Shown one piece after another: positions 1 through 10,870 of a stretch of 64,000 bases of DNA. The DNA is from FEN-1219 sp964503125 (lineage in GTDB: Bacteria; Pseudomonadota; Gammaproteobacteria; Steroidobacterales; Rariloculaceae). Within the stretch, counting starts at the first letter, position 1. Every line of letters begins with the position of its first letter. Made by a program: the position numbers and the translations under genes. The stretch covers positions 1-64,000 of the forward strand of contig CAZCZE010000009.1 of NCBI GenBank assembly GCA_964503125.1, read 5' to 3'. The notes under the pieces are model-generated. The model did no database searches and was not told the origin of the DNA. It was given only the letters and a program-made list of their open reading frames with translations.

Positions 1-658
1 GCGCCCGCCAGGCCGTGCCCTTCGACTCGGCGACCGCGTCAGGATCGACGTCCGTCGTCACCTCGCCCCCGGCCACGGCGCAGTCGAGCGCCCGGACGAT
101 GAGCTCGCCTTCCTCGATCGGCAGCTCGACGGTGAGCCGCAACGTGCCGCGCGCTTCGTCGCGCCACACCGTGAGCGACCGGCGCTCCCACGCCCGCCGC
201 GCGTGATGGAATGAGTCCGGAGCGACGTTGCGGATTTGCCGGCAGCGCTCCTCGACCTGCGGGACCGTCGCTTCCAACGCATAGGCGAGCAGCAGGTCCT
301 CGTCGTGCAGGTGCGCGACGCGCGTCAACGCCCGCACCTTGCTGTACGACAATTGCCCGTCGGCAAACGCCGCCGAGATCGCCGGCAGCGCCCGAAGAGC
401 GTGCGCCGCGCGCACCTTCTCGCGCGCCGCGGACAGGCAGAGGCTCGAGCGCCACGCGAGCCACTCGGCACAGGTTTTGAACGTCCACTTCTTCCAGCCG
501 AAGCGATCGTCGAACTCGCGCACCAGTACGAGCATGCGATACGAGTCGGCGTTCATCTGCCGCACGAGCCGGCCGATCGCGGCATCGAGCTCGTCGACGC
601 TGCGAGTCTCGGTCGAGGTGTAGAAATCGGCGGCAGGACTGGACATGACGGCGTTCAT
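1..658 (-). CDS. DUF222 / HNH endonuclease family protein, 5' part only
   Basis: This is the N-terminal 219 residues of a protein that runs off the left edge of the window. The reading frame shows the DUF222 (13E12 repeat) pattern: a CAEWLAWR segment, then AAREKVRAAHALRALP, then DGQLSYSKVRALTRVA. Such proteins normally end in an HNH nuclease domain, which would lie outside the window. The ATG at 658 is chosen because GGGAGG sits six bases upstream; the next in-frame ATG (646) has no ribosome site. A candidate SOS box lies about 30 bases upstream. DUF222-HNH proteins are generally treated as possible mobile or DNA-damage-associated nucleases. The family call is firm; the biological role is not known. 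Confidence 0.8.
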   Translation of the reverse strand, partial: MNAVMSSPAADFYTSTETRSVDELDAAIGRLVRQMNADSYRMLVLVREFDDRFGWKKWTFKTCAEWLAWRSSLCLSAAREKVRAAHALRALPAISAAFADGQLSYSKVRALTRVAHLHDEDLLLAYALEATVPQVEERCRQIRNVAPDSFHHARRAWERRSLTVWRDEARGTLRLTVELPIEEGELIVRALDCAVAGGEVTTDVDPDAVAESKGTAWRA

Positions 659-672
659 GACGGGCCTCCCTG

Positions 673-752
673 CAGTGGTTTTCGGACAGCTGATTGTATG
701 TCCAGTAGTAGGCGAATACCCAATAACAATTAGCTATTTACAGTGGTTTTCG
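673..752. repeat. 12-bp direct repeat flanking the SOS-box region
   Basis: CAGTGGTTTTCG occurs at 673-684 and again at 741-752, flanking the candidate promoter of the DUF222/HNH gene. The rest of 659-927 (269 bases) holds no gene I can support. The repeat could be a regulator site or chance. Confidence 0.4.
690..705 (-). promoter_or_regulatory. Candidate LexA (SOS) box upstream of the DUF222/HNH gene
   Basis: On the minus strand the sequence CTGGACATACAATCAG fits the gammaproteobacterial SOS box frame CTG-N10-CAG, preceded by TA. It ends 31 bases before the nuclease start codon. A TACAAT hexamer, a good -10 element, lies inside it, so LexA binding would block the promoter. This was found by eye, not by a matrix score. 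Confidence 0.45.
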
Positions 753-927
753 TTCGGCAGCGAGGGGAATCTATCGCCTGAATTCAGAGCTCGCGTGGAC
801 GAGTGGCGCAACCGGCGATTGAACACGATATCTTCTGTGGGCCGTCTCACGGATCGAGATCGACCATCGAGTTCTAATCGGCCGACGATTTGCCCGTTCG
901 AGGTCCGCTCTTCGAGAAGGCTCGACG

Positions 928-3372
928 ATGGAAGCGCTATCTCAAGACATCAAGCAAGCCTTCCGAACGCTTCGGAAGAGCCCTGTTTTCGCGGCCACAG
1001 CCGTTCTGACTCTCGCGTTGGGTATCGGCGCCAACACGGCCATCTTCTCCGTGTTCAATGCCGTAGTGCTAGAGCCCGTGTCGTTTCCTGAACCGGAGAC
1101 GCTCGTTCAACTGGTTAACACGGTCAATGGGCAGCCAAACGATACGGGCGCGTCGATGGCGGCATACTCCTATTGGCGTGAGCAAGCCGACGTTATCGAG
1201 GACGTCGCCGCCTACGGCAGCGTTTCGGTCAATTACACGGCCGGCGATAGGCCCGAGCGCGTGGCCGCGAGCCAGGTAACAGCGTCTTACTTCCGTGCAT
1301 TTCGGGCGCGCATGGCATTGGGCCGGTCGTTCACGCCGGATGAGGACTTGCCGGGTGCCCCGAAGGTAGCGGTTATCAGCTACGGCTTTTGGATACAACG
1401 ACTCGGCAGTGATCCCGACGTCATCGGCACGACGCTGTCATTGAACGGGGTCTCGCACACCGTTGTCGGCGTGACCGCGCCGGAATTCGATACACGAGAG
1501 CTCGGTAGCATCGATCTTTGGACGCCGCTCGATCCAAACAGCGTATGGTTTCTCAAAGCTGTGGCGCGCCTGAGACCGGGGGTCTCATTGGAGCAAGCGC
1601 AGGCGAGGCTGGCGGCTTCGACTGCGGCATTTCGCGAGCGCGTTGAAACGGCGATGCGCGATGAAGTTCGCTTCGGCGCCGTGTTGTTCAAAGATGCCGT
1701 TATCGCGACCGGATTCAGGAATGACCCGAGAGGTGTCTTGTGGCTTCTCATCGGCGTGGTCACTTTCGTCCTGCTCATTGCGTGCGCCAACGTGGCCGGC
1801 CTGACGCGCGCTCATGCAAGCGCCCGCGAGCGAGAACTTGCCGTTCGGTCGGCTCTCGGTGCCGGCCGTTGGCGGATCGTACGGCAGCTTCTGACGGAGA
1901 GCGTCATTGTTTCCGGCATCAGCGGGCTCCTTGGTCTGACCTTGGGGTTTCTCGGAATTCGAGCACTGTTGGCCATCGATACGGCTGGGCTACCGAGACT
2001 CGGACAAGACGGAGCGTTGCCGGTAATCGATTGGCGCGTTGTCGCGTTTACCGTCTCCGTCTCGATCGCAACCGCCGTCATGTCTGGATTGCTTCCCGCA
2101 CTCGCTGCGTCACGGGGCGATCGAAACGACGTAATCAGGTATTCAAGGAGCCAGTCCATTACAGGGCTCAGGACGAGCAAGACTCGGTCGGCTATAGTCG
2201 TTGTACAAATCAGTTTGGCTATCGTTCTGCTCATCGGGGCCGCCCTGTTGATCAGAACGACGTTCGCGCTCAATGCGATCGAACCTGGCTTCAATGTTGA
2301 CAACGTGGTCACCTTGCGCACGTCGCTGCCCGAGGCGAGGTTTCATACATCGACCGCCATAGGCGAGCTGTCGAGCCGCACTATCGAGAGAATCCGCAGC
2401 ATCCCTGGCGTAGAAGCGGCGGGTGTAAGTTGTTGCGTGCCCCTGCAGGGGAGTTGGGGTCTAGTCTTCAAGATAATCGGTCGAGACGATGCGGGTCGGC
2501 CGTTTTCGGGCGGTGGCGACGTCACGATCGCCACGGGCGACTACTTCGATGTTTTCCAGACTCGTGTTGTTCGCGGCCGTGTATTCAACGAGAGCGATAA
2601 TTCGAGCGCTCCTCCCGTGCTCGTTATCAACCGCGCGCTTGCCGATAGATGGTGGCCGGACGGGCAAGAGCCGCTGGGGCAAATGATTCAGCTCGGCCAA
2701 AGCGACGAACCACCGCGTGAGGTGATTGGAATCGTCGAGAACGAGCGCAAGGCTCGCTTGGACGTCGTGCGACCAATCATGTATGTCCCGCTAGGGCAGA
2801 TTTCGGACGCTTGGCTGAAAGGCAACCTTGAGAACGACTCACTGGCTTGGATCGTTCGCACAAGCGGCGATCCAATGCGGCTATCTGCGATCATTGGGGA
2901 TCAGATACGGCAAAGCACCGGAGTGCCTGTTACGAATGTCGTTTCCATGAAGGAAATTTTGTCCGGCTCGATATCGCGCCAGCGAGCCAACACGCTGCTG
3001 ATGACCGTCTTCGGTGGCGTCGCGCTTTTGCTCACGGCTATTGGAGTCTATGGAGTCGTTGCGTACTCGGTCCACCAACGAACTCATGAGATCGGGATTC
3101 GAATGGCTCTCGGAGCTCGACGCGATCGCATCCTGCGCATGGTGATCCGACAAGGAGCTCTGCTGGCTGTGATGGGCACGGCGATCGGAATCACGGCTGC
3201 GTATTTCTTGGCCGGTCTTCTAACGTCGATGCTGTATGGTGTCGAACCGAGAAACGTCGCCGTCTTCCTCGGCGTACCCATCGCATTGGCAGTCGTGGTT
3301 TTGGGAGCTGTTTCGATTCCTGCGTACAGGGCAAGCCGATTGAATCCGCTCCACGCACTGCGCTCCGAGTAG
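928..3372 (+). CDS. ADOP-type ABC transporter permease (MacB_PCD/FtsX domains)
   Basis: An 814-residue inner-membrane permease with two MacB-like halves. Each half has a periplasmic MacB_PCD domain followed by FtsX-type helices. The N-terminal LRKSPVFAATAVLTLALGIG helix and GANTAIFSVFNAVVL are typical of the 'acidobacterial duplicated orphan permease' (ADOP) family. No ATPase gene adjoins it, so it must borrow one or act with an unlinked partner. AGAAGG lies about eight bases before the ATG. It converges on the efflux operon with a 40-base gap. The substrate cannot be read from the sequence. Confidence 0.85.
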   Translation: MEALSQDIKQAFRTLRKSPVFAATAVLTLALGIGANTAIFSVFNAVVLEPVSFPEPETLVQLVNTVNGQPNDTGASMAAYSYWREQADVIEDVAAYGSVSVNYTAGDRPERVAASQVTASYFRAFRARMALGRSFTPDEDLPGAPKVAVISYGFWIQRLGSDPDVIGTTLSLNGVSHTVVGVTAPEFDTRELGSIDLWTPLDPNSVWFLKAVARLRPGVSLEQAQARLAASTAAFRERVETAMRDEVRFGAVLFKDAVIATGFRNDPRGVLWLLIGVVTFVLLIACANVAGLTRAHASARERELAVRSALGAGRWRIVRQLLTESVIVSGISGLLGLTLGFLGIRALLAIDTAGLPRLGQDGALPVIDWRVVAFTVSVSIATAVMSGLLPALAASRGDRNDVIRYSRSQSITGLRTSKTRSAIVVVQISLAIVLLIGAALLIRTTFALNAIEPGFNVDNVVTLRTSLPEARFHTSTAIGELSSRTIERIRSIPGVEAAGVSCCVPLQGSWGLVFKIIGRDDAGRPFSGGGDVTIATGDYFDVFQTRVVRGRVFNESDNSSAPPVLVINRALADRWWPDGQEPLGQMIQLGQSDEPPREVIGIVENERKARLDVVRPIMYVPLGQISDAWLKGNLENDSLAWIVRTSGDPMRLSAIIGDQIRQSTGVPVTNVVSMKEILSGSISRQRANTLLMTVFGGVALLLTAIGVYGVVAYSVHQRTHEIGIRMALGARRDRILRMVIRQGALLAVMGTAIGITAAYFLAGLLTSMLYGVEPRNVAVFLGVPIALAVVVLGAVSIPAYRASRLNPLHALRSE

Positions 3373-3412
3373 GGGCGAACCAGGCACGGACGGTACGAGA
3401 GTTGCGCCGCGC

Positions 3413-4859
3413 CTACCGCCGCCCCGCCGTGATCCGCTCGTCGACACCCCAGTACGCCGGAATGTCGCCCGGGCTCCAGCCGCCGCCAAGCGCCTGATAA
3501 AAGCTCACGACTGCGTTCAAGCGCTGGAGCTTGGTGTTCAAGAACGAGTTGCGCGTCGTGAACAGCGTGTTCTGCGACTGCAGCACGGTCTGATAGTCGG
3601 TGACGCCTTCCTCGTAGCGCACCTGCGCAATTCGAAACGATTCCTCGGCGGCAGCCAAGCTCGAGGCCGCAACCTCGGCTTGCCCTTCGAGCAGCAGGAT
3701 GTTGTTCAAAGCGAGCTCGACCTCGTTGAACGCGCCGAGCACCGTGCGCCGGTAGTTCGCCAGGCCCGTCTCGACGGCGATGCGCGCGCTCTGGATGTTG
3801 CGCCGGCGCTGGCCGTTGTCGAGCAGCGTCTGCACGAGGCTTGCGCTGATGTCGAACGTCGTCGCCGCGGGCGACGACACGAGGTCGGCGAGCGACGGCG
3901 TCGAGCTGCTGGCGCTGCCCGTGAGCGAGATCTGCGGGAACAACGAACGGCGCGCGATCGTCACGTTGATGGCCGCGTCACGAAGCGCGAGCTCGGACTG
4001 GTACAAGTCGGGACGGCGCGCGAGGAGCTCGGAGGGCAGGCCGGGCTGCACGCGCGGCACCTCTACGTTCTGCAGCGTTTGTCCGGCGATGTCGAAGCCT
4101 TGCAGGTGCCGGCCAATGAGGATCGCGAGCGCCGCGCGCGCGGCGAGGTCGCTCTGCTGCAAGCTGCGCAGGCTGATGCGCTGCTGCTCGATTTGAATCT
4201 GCTGCTGGAGCGCCTCGATCGGTGTCGAGACACCGGCGTCGAGACGCGCTTGCGCGATGCGGCCGATGACCTCGGCGTTCTCGAGGTTCTGCTCCGCCGC
4301 AACGATCTGATCGCGGATCAAGAGCAGCTGGAAGTACGTCGACGTCGCGGTGGCGAGCGTGTTCATCGCGAGGTCGGCGGTTTGTGCAAGCCGCGACTCG
4401 TAGTCCGTCAAGGCGCGCGCGTAGGTCGCGGGCTTCAGCAGGATGCCGCTGAACGATGCCGTGGCCGACAGTCGCGTGTCTTCGGGCGTATTGCCCGAGA
4501 AAACCGTCGTGCCGTCGGCCCTATTGCTGATGAAACCCACGCCGTCGCCGATCGAGACTTGCGGCGTCGGCCAGCGCGCGAGCCCGGCCTCCGTGAGCGT
4601 GAGCTGCGCCGACTCGAGGTTGCGCCGGTTGTTCGCGAGATCGAAGTTGTTGGCCTTGACTGCGTCGATGAACGCGGCCAACTCCGCATCGTTGAAGTTG
4701 TTCCACCAGTCGGTGTTCGGCCAGAGGTCGGCTTCGTTGAACACGGGCCCTTCCCAAGCCGCCGGCACGTCGCCGGGCGGCAGCGGCGGCGGCTCCATCG
4801 TCGCGCACGCAGCGAGCGACACGACGAGCGCGGCCGAGGCCAGCGATTGCAGGTGCATG

Positions 4860-4867
<8 letters not shown>
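3413..4867 (-). CDS. NodT-family outer membrane efflux lipoprotein (TolC/OprM-like)
   Basis: A 484-residue outer-membrane factor, the channel of a tripartite efflux pump. A lipoprotein signal ends in SLAAC with the acylated cysteine near residue 21. Long alpha-helical hairpins rich in Gln and Ala and two beta regions follow in the OEP repeat order. It is the last gene of a macA-macB-channel operon. The ATG at 4867 overlaps the macB stop by eight bases (ATGAATAG), which suggests translational coupling. A second ATG at 4858 is possible. It would export whatever MacAB collects from the periplasm, such as macrolides, lipids or siderophores. Confidence 0.9.
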
Positions 4868-6893
<2,026 letters not shown>

Positions 6894-8396
6894 CTAGCGT
6901 CTGCCGCCGCCGGGGAAACCGCCGCCAGGGAAGTTGCCGCCCCCCTGGAAAATGACGGTCTGCTGGTTCCGCTGCTGGTTCTGATTGGCTTGCTGCTCGG
7001 CCTGCAGGATGCCCGCGACGACTTGCTCGCCTTCCGTGAGGCCCGAGAGCACCTCGGCCGACACGCGGCTCGCGACGCCGACCGTGATCTCGCGCTCGGC
7101 GATCGAGCCGTCGACCGCGACGACGCGAACCTTCGCGAGCCGCGGCTGCGCATCCATGCGCGCGCGGAGGGCGGCCATGTCGCGTCCGGCCTCGCCGTTT
7201 TGGGCGCCGCCGGCACCGGGGAGCGTGCCGCCGGGAGAACCCCCGGGAGAACCCCCGGGAAAATTGCCGGGCCGGAAGCCGCCCTCGCGCGGCGGACGCT
7301 GCCCGCCCGCGGGCGCCGAGCCTCCCGGCGGACCGCCCGCGGCGCCCGGTGGGCGCGCCACGAAGCCGTCGCCGCCCGGGGTATCCACGTAAGTCAATGC
7401 GCCCACGGGCACCGTGAGCACGTTGGTCGCCGAGGAGCGCACGAAATAAACCTGCGTCGTCATGCCCGAGAGCAGGGCGCCGTCGGCGTTGTCGACGTCG
7501 AACAGGCCCGTGTACGTCACGACGTTGTTCGTCGCCGTCGGCGTCGGCAGGACCTGGCGCAGCGTGCCGTACCAGCGGCGGTTGCCGCCGCCGAGTGTCT
7601 GGAAATACACGTCCATGCCGACGTAGACCTTGCTGATGTCGGCTTCCGAGATCTGCGTCTCGACCGTCATCGTCGCGAGATCGGCGATCGACATGACGGT
7701 CGGCGACTGCTGCGTGGCATTGAGCGTCGTGCCTTCCTTGAGCGGGATCGAGACGACGGTGCCGTTGATCGGCGCGAAGACCTGCGTGTACTCGAGCTGC
7801 GTCTCATCGGTGGCGAGCGTGGCGCGGTTCTGCACGATCGACTGCTCTTGCTGAATCAGGCTTGCCTGCGCCGACGACAGGGCGTTCATCGTCGAGTCGT
7901 ATTCCTGCTGGCTCGTGGCGCGCTCGCGGTAGAGGCGCTCCACGCGCTGCGCGTTGGCTTCGGCGAGCTCGAGCGCCGAGCGGCGCGCTTCGATCTGCGC
8001 CTCGGCCGAGGCGATGTTGGCGCGGCTCGATTCCACTTTATTGCGCTGCACGCGCGCGTCGATCTCGCCGAGCAACTGGCCGGCCTCGACCTTGTCGCCG
8101 ACCTGGACGTGCAGCTTGCGTAGCTGGCCCGAGACCTGGGCGCCCACGGGCACGGTATTGCTCGGCTGGAGATTGCCGGCCGCCGCGATCGTGTTCTCGA
8201 CCGTGCCGTACTGGACCGTCGCCGTGAGTGGCCGGTCGGCCTCGGCCGTAGTGGCCGACCGGTACCAGAAGTAACCGCCCGCGACGACCGCGAGCGCCAC
8301 GGCCGCCACAGCGAGCTTGCGGCCTCGCTTCCCCCGGGGCGGAGACTCGGCCGATGCCGGGGCGGTTTCGCTCGACGCAGTTCGATTGGCGGCCAT
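6894..8396 (-). CDS. macA: MacA-like periplasmic adaptor with Gly/Pro-rich inserts
   Basis: A 500-residue HlyD-family adaptor linking the MacB-type ATPase-permease to the outer-membrane channel. One membrane anchor lies at about residues 28-45. Lipoyl, alpha-hairpin and beta-barrel parts follow. Unusually, the membrane-proximal part carries about 60 residues of Gly/Pro-rich sequence (residues ~340-400), and the tail ends in repeated GGG-F-P units. MacA is normally about 370-390 residues, so the extra length is mostly low complexity. It is the first gene of the three-gene operon. The purine-rich ribosome site is part of a small hairpin. Confidence 0.85.
   Translation of the reverse strand: MAANRTASSETAPASAESPPRGKRGRKLAVAAVALAVVAGGYFWYRSATTAEADRPLTATVQYGTVENTIAAAGNLQPSNTVPVGAQVSGQLRKLHVQVGDKVEAGQLLGEIDARVQRNKVESSRANIASAEAQIEARRSALELAEANAQRVERLYRERATSQQEYDSTMNALSSAQASLIQQEQSIVQNRATLATDETQLEYTQVFAPINGTVVSIPLKEGTTLNATQQSPTVMSIADLATMTVETQISEADISKVYVGMDVYFQTLGGGNRRWYGTLRQVLPTPTATNNVVTYTGLFDVDNADGALLSGMTTQVYFVRSSATNVLTVPVGALTYVDTPGGDGFVARPPGAAGGPPGGSAPAGGQRPPREGGFRPGNFPGGSPGGSPGGTLPGAGGAQNGEAGRDMAALRARMDAQPRLAKVRVVAVDGSIAEREITVGVASRVSAEVLSGLTEGEQVVAGILQAEQQANQNQQRNQQTVIFQGGGNFPGGGFPGGGRR
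7231..7262 (-). repeat. 12-bp tandem repeat in the Gly/Pro-rich insert of macA
   Basis: The unit ccgggagaaccc is repeated about two and a half times and encodes Pro-Gly-Gly-Ser type repeats. Such slippage-prone repeats can change the insert length without shifting frame. Confidence 0.7.
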
Positions 8397-8401
8397 TCAT
8401 G

Positions 8402-8414
8402 CCCCCCTCGGGGG
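8402..8414 (-). promoter_or_regulatory. Small hairpin covering the macA ribosome site
   Basis: On the transcript, ACCCCCGAGGGGGG can fold with a 4-5 bp GC stem. The G-run is also the only ribosome binding site for macA, whose ATG is at 8396. Pairing would hide it. The stem is short, so a regulatory role is only possible. Confidence 0.3.
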
Positions 8415-8481
8415 TGCTATCGCGGTGACGGTGGAAGCAGTTTTCAAAAGGCTCCCCACGTTACCAGCCCCGGGTTACTTC

Positions 8482-8510
8482 GATCTCGCTGCTTTCCTAA
8501 GGTTTGTCAA
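8482..8510 (-). promoter_or_regulatory. Possible sigma-70 promoter of the macA-macB-channel operon
   Basis: A perfect -35 TTGACA lies on the minus strand at 8510-8505. The hexamer 17 bases further on, GAGATC, is a poor -10. The position, about 90 bases before macA, is suitable. Confidence 0.25.
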
Positions 8511-8547
8511 TGCCACAGGAGTTCCGTCTCACGAATCGTCAAGTCGA

Positions 8548-10245
8548 TCACGGCGGCACACAGCGGAAGCTGCGGGCATCGCTCAGGTCGCCGGAGCCCG
8601 CGTACCGCGGCCATTCGGGGTAGCGGCAGACGGGCCGCGACCGGCCGGCCGTCGCCTGGTTCGCGTCGGTCGCGACGAGCTCGCCCGGTGCTTGCCCCCG
8701 CTCGACCCAGGCTTCGAGCGCGTCGAGCGTCGCCAGCCGCGCGTTGAACACGCCCGTCACGTGGCCCATGCCGGGAATCGTGTAAAACCGCACGAACTCG
8801 TCGAGCGCCGCACCCGGATAGCGTTTCTCGAGGCGCTCGTAGTACTGAATCGAGCTACCGACCGGGATGAAATCGTCGATGAGCCCGTGGAAGAAGATGA
8901 GCTTGCCGTCTCGGGCACGAAAGCGGTCGAGGTTGACGCTGTTCGCGCTGATGAGCTCCGCGAGCTCGCCGATGCGGCCGGCGTACCGCCGCGGGTCGAA
9001 GTCGTTGAGCGTGTCGAGCGTGAGGTCCTGGGCGATCGCGTACTTAGGCGTCGCGTCGCCGGGGGCGAATTGCAGCGCCTGCCCCGGGCCTTGGGCGCCG
9101 AGGTTCGGGAAGCCGCCGTCGACGAACGTCGAGCCTTCGAACGGCGTCCACTTCGGGAACGTGCTCGATCCCAAGTCGTCGGCGAAGATGCTGAAGCCGA
9201 GATCGTAGGGCTCGTCCATGACGTTGAGCGCCTCGAGTTGCGCATCGGAGAGGCAGGTGTCGCCCGTGTCGGCGCCGCCCGCGCAGCGGATGGGATTCTC
9301 CGCGCTCGTCAGCTTGAACGCCGCCGTGCGCTCGCGGCATGCGGCCGCGTTGCCGATGATGCCGTCGGCCGCGCCGTCGACCGTGTCGCACGCGTCGTAG
9401 ACGGCTCGCGTGAAGGCCGTGACCTCCGCGGGACTCAACCAGCTCGCGCCTTCGTGTGCGTGCAAGGCGCGCGCATAGCGGTTGGCCGACAGGTGCAGCA
9501 TCACGACGTTGTGCGCCGGGTAGCCCGCGACCGCGCCGTGGTAGTCGTCGGGATAGCGCTGCACGGCGTCGAACGCCTCGTGGCCGCCCTGCGAGCCGCC
9601 GATGAAATAGTTGTAGCGCGGCTGCCTACCGTAGCGGGCCTGGACGAGCAGCATCGCGACGTCGTGCGTCTTCTTGATCTGCTCGTGGCCGAAGTTGCGC
9701 AGCGCCTCGTCGAACAGAAAGAAGCTGCCGTCGAAGGCGCCGCGCGAGCGATGGCCCGAGTCGCTGCCGAGCGTGACATAGCCGCGCGCGAGCGGCGTCG
9801 CTTCCGACTCGGGCTGCTTCGCGTAGTGGCCGAGGCCCGTGACGACGGTGCCGTTGAAGCCGCCGCCGCCGAACTGGAGCGACTTGCCGTTCCACTGGTT
9901 CGGCAGGTTCACCTCGAAGTTGATGTCCGGCGCGCGGTACGTGACGGGGTGGATCGCGCCCTGCACCTTGCAGTATTCGCCGTTCGTGTTGTCGGGCGCG
10001 CCGGCCGCCACGAGCTCTGCGGAGGCGATCGTGGCGCCGCTCGTCGGCAGCCCGATCGAGGCTGACGGAATCGTGGCGCCGCGCAGCCGCGCGCAGGCCT
10101 CGCCGGCGGGCAGGTTCGCGACGGCGGGCAGGGCGCTGCGCTCTTGCGCGGCGGTCGTGCCGGCGTAGCCGGCTGCCAGCGCCGCGAGCAGCGCAAACCC
10201 GGATACGAGCCGGCCACGAGGCCCCCTGCGAGCAATCGTTCTCAT
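8548..10245 (-). CDS. Secreted tannase/feruloyl esterase family protein lacking the paired cysteines
   Basis: A 565-residue exported alpha/beta hydrolase of the tannase family (Pfam tannase), whose members cleave gallate or hydroxycinnamate esters of plant material. A Sec signal peptide covers about the first 33 residues. The nucleophile is Ser218 in GGSQGG, the acid is Asp457 or Asp458 in LIDDFIPVG, and the base is His495 in GMGHVTG. Family members usually carry a CS-D-HC motif, in which cysteines next to the Ser and His form a disulfide. Here both positions are changed (Gly217 and Val496), so the disulfide is absent while the triad is kept. GGAG lies seven bases before the ATG. Confidence 0.85.
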   Translation of the reverse strand: MRTIARRGPRGRLVSGFALLAALAAGYAGTTAAQERSALPAVANLPAGEACARLRGATIPSASIGLPTSGATIASAELVAAGAPDNTNGEYCKVQGAIHPVTYRAPDINFEVNLPNQWNGKSLQFGGGGFNGTVVTGLGHYAKQPESEATPLARGYVTLGSDSGHRSRGAFDGSFFLFDEALRNFGHEQIKKTHDVAMLLVQARYGRQPRYNYFIGGSQGGHEAFDAVQRYPDDYHGAVAGYPAHNVVMLHLSANRYARALHAHEGASWLSPAEVTAFTRAVYDACDTVDGAADGIIGNAAACRERTAAFKLTSAENPIRCAGGADTGDTCLSDAQLEALNVMDEPYDLGFSIFADDLGSSTFPKWTPFEGSTFVDGGFPNLGAQGPGQALQFAPGDATPKYAIAQDLTLDTLNDFDPRRYAGRIGELAELISANSVNLDRFRARDGKLIFFHGLIDDFIPVGSSIQYYERLEKRYPGAALDEFVRFYTIPGMGHVTGVFNARLATLDALEAWVERGQAPGELVATDANQATAGRSRPVCRYPEWPRYAGSGDLSDARSFRCVPP

Positions 10246-10387
10246 TCGATTCTCCGCTGTCGTCGTCGGGTGACGGCACGCCCTCGGCGCGTAGTCTACC
10301 GTCTATCGTGTCCCGCGGAGGCCGAGCTACGCCAAACGTTGCGCCGGTTGTCCCGGTCGCCGGGGCTCACGTTGACCACGGTCGCGG

Positions 10388-10570
10388 CTAGCGCGACGCC
10401 GTGCGCATCACCGGTGTCTCGGGCGCGTACGCTGCGACGGCTTCCTCGTAGATGTAGATCGGGTTGCCGTCGGGATCCTCGATCTTCACGTAGCCGCGCA
10501 GCTCGGATCTATTCACGCTCCCCCCCACACGCACGCCGCGCTCGGCGAGCCGCGACACGACGCGGCGCAC
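10388..10570 (-). pseudogene. C-terminal remnant of a VOC (glyoxalase-fold) protein
   Basis: About 60 residues resemble the last third of a vicinal-oxygen-chelate protein: RLAERGVRVGG, then YVKIEDPDGNPIYIYE. The N-terminal part with the first metal-binding half is missing. Upstream the sequence runs straight into an oppositely oriented regulator fragment. A GTG at 10570 is the only start, and I doubt a functional product. The region 10246-10870 contains only this and the next remnant. Confidence 0.5.
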
Positions 10571-10600
10571 CAGCTCGCCGACGCGATTCGGCGCGGCGCC

Positions 10601-10864
10601 TTGGACGGCGCGCGGCTGCCTTCCACGCGCGCGCTCGCGCCGTTACTCGGCATCTCGCGCAACACGGTGTTGGCGGCCTACGACGAGCTCGCGGCGTCCG
10701 GCCTCATCGAAGCGCGACGCGGCAGCGGCACGCGCGTGCCGCGCCAGGCGCGCGCGAGCGCGGGTCCGCTTGCGCCGTTGCAGGTGTTGCGTGAGGCGCA
10801 GTATCCCGCGCGGACGATCGGTATTGTCGACATGGACGGCGGATCCATTTATCTCAGCTACTGA
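10601..10864 (+). pseudogene. GntR-family helix-turn-helix remnant (MocR-like)
   Basis: The frame encodes a GntR winged helix: GARLPSTRALAPLLGISRNT, VLAAYDELAASGLIEARRGS and GTRVPR. A short tail ending in DGGSIYLSY follows. Residues before the TTG at 10601 (HQLADAIRRGAL) also look like GntR sequence, so the fragment starts upstream without a usable start codon. The effector or aminotransferase domain is missing. It probably arose from a deletion that joined two broken genes head to head. Confidence 0.5.
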
Positions 10865-10870
10865 GATCTG

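Noticed and set aside
673..752. Phage or integron attachment site
   Set aside because: The two 12-bp repeats are not near an integrase or a tRNA, so no insertion can be inferred.
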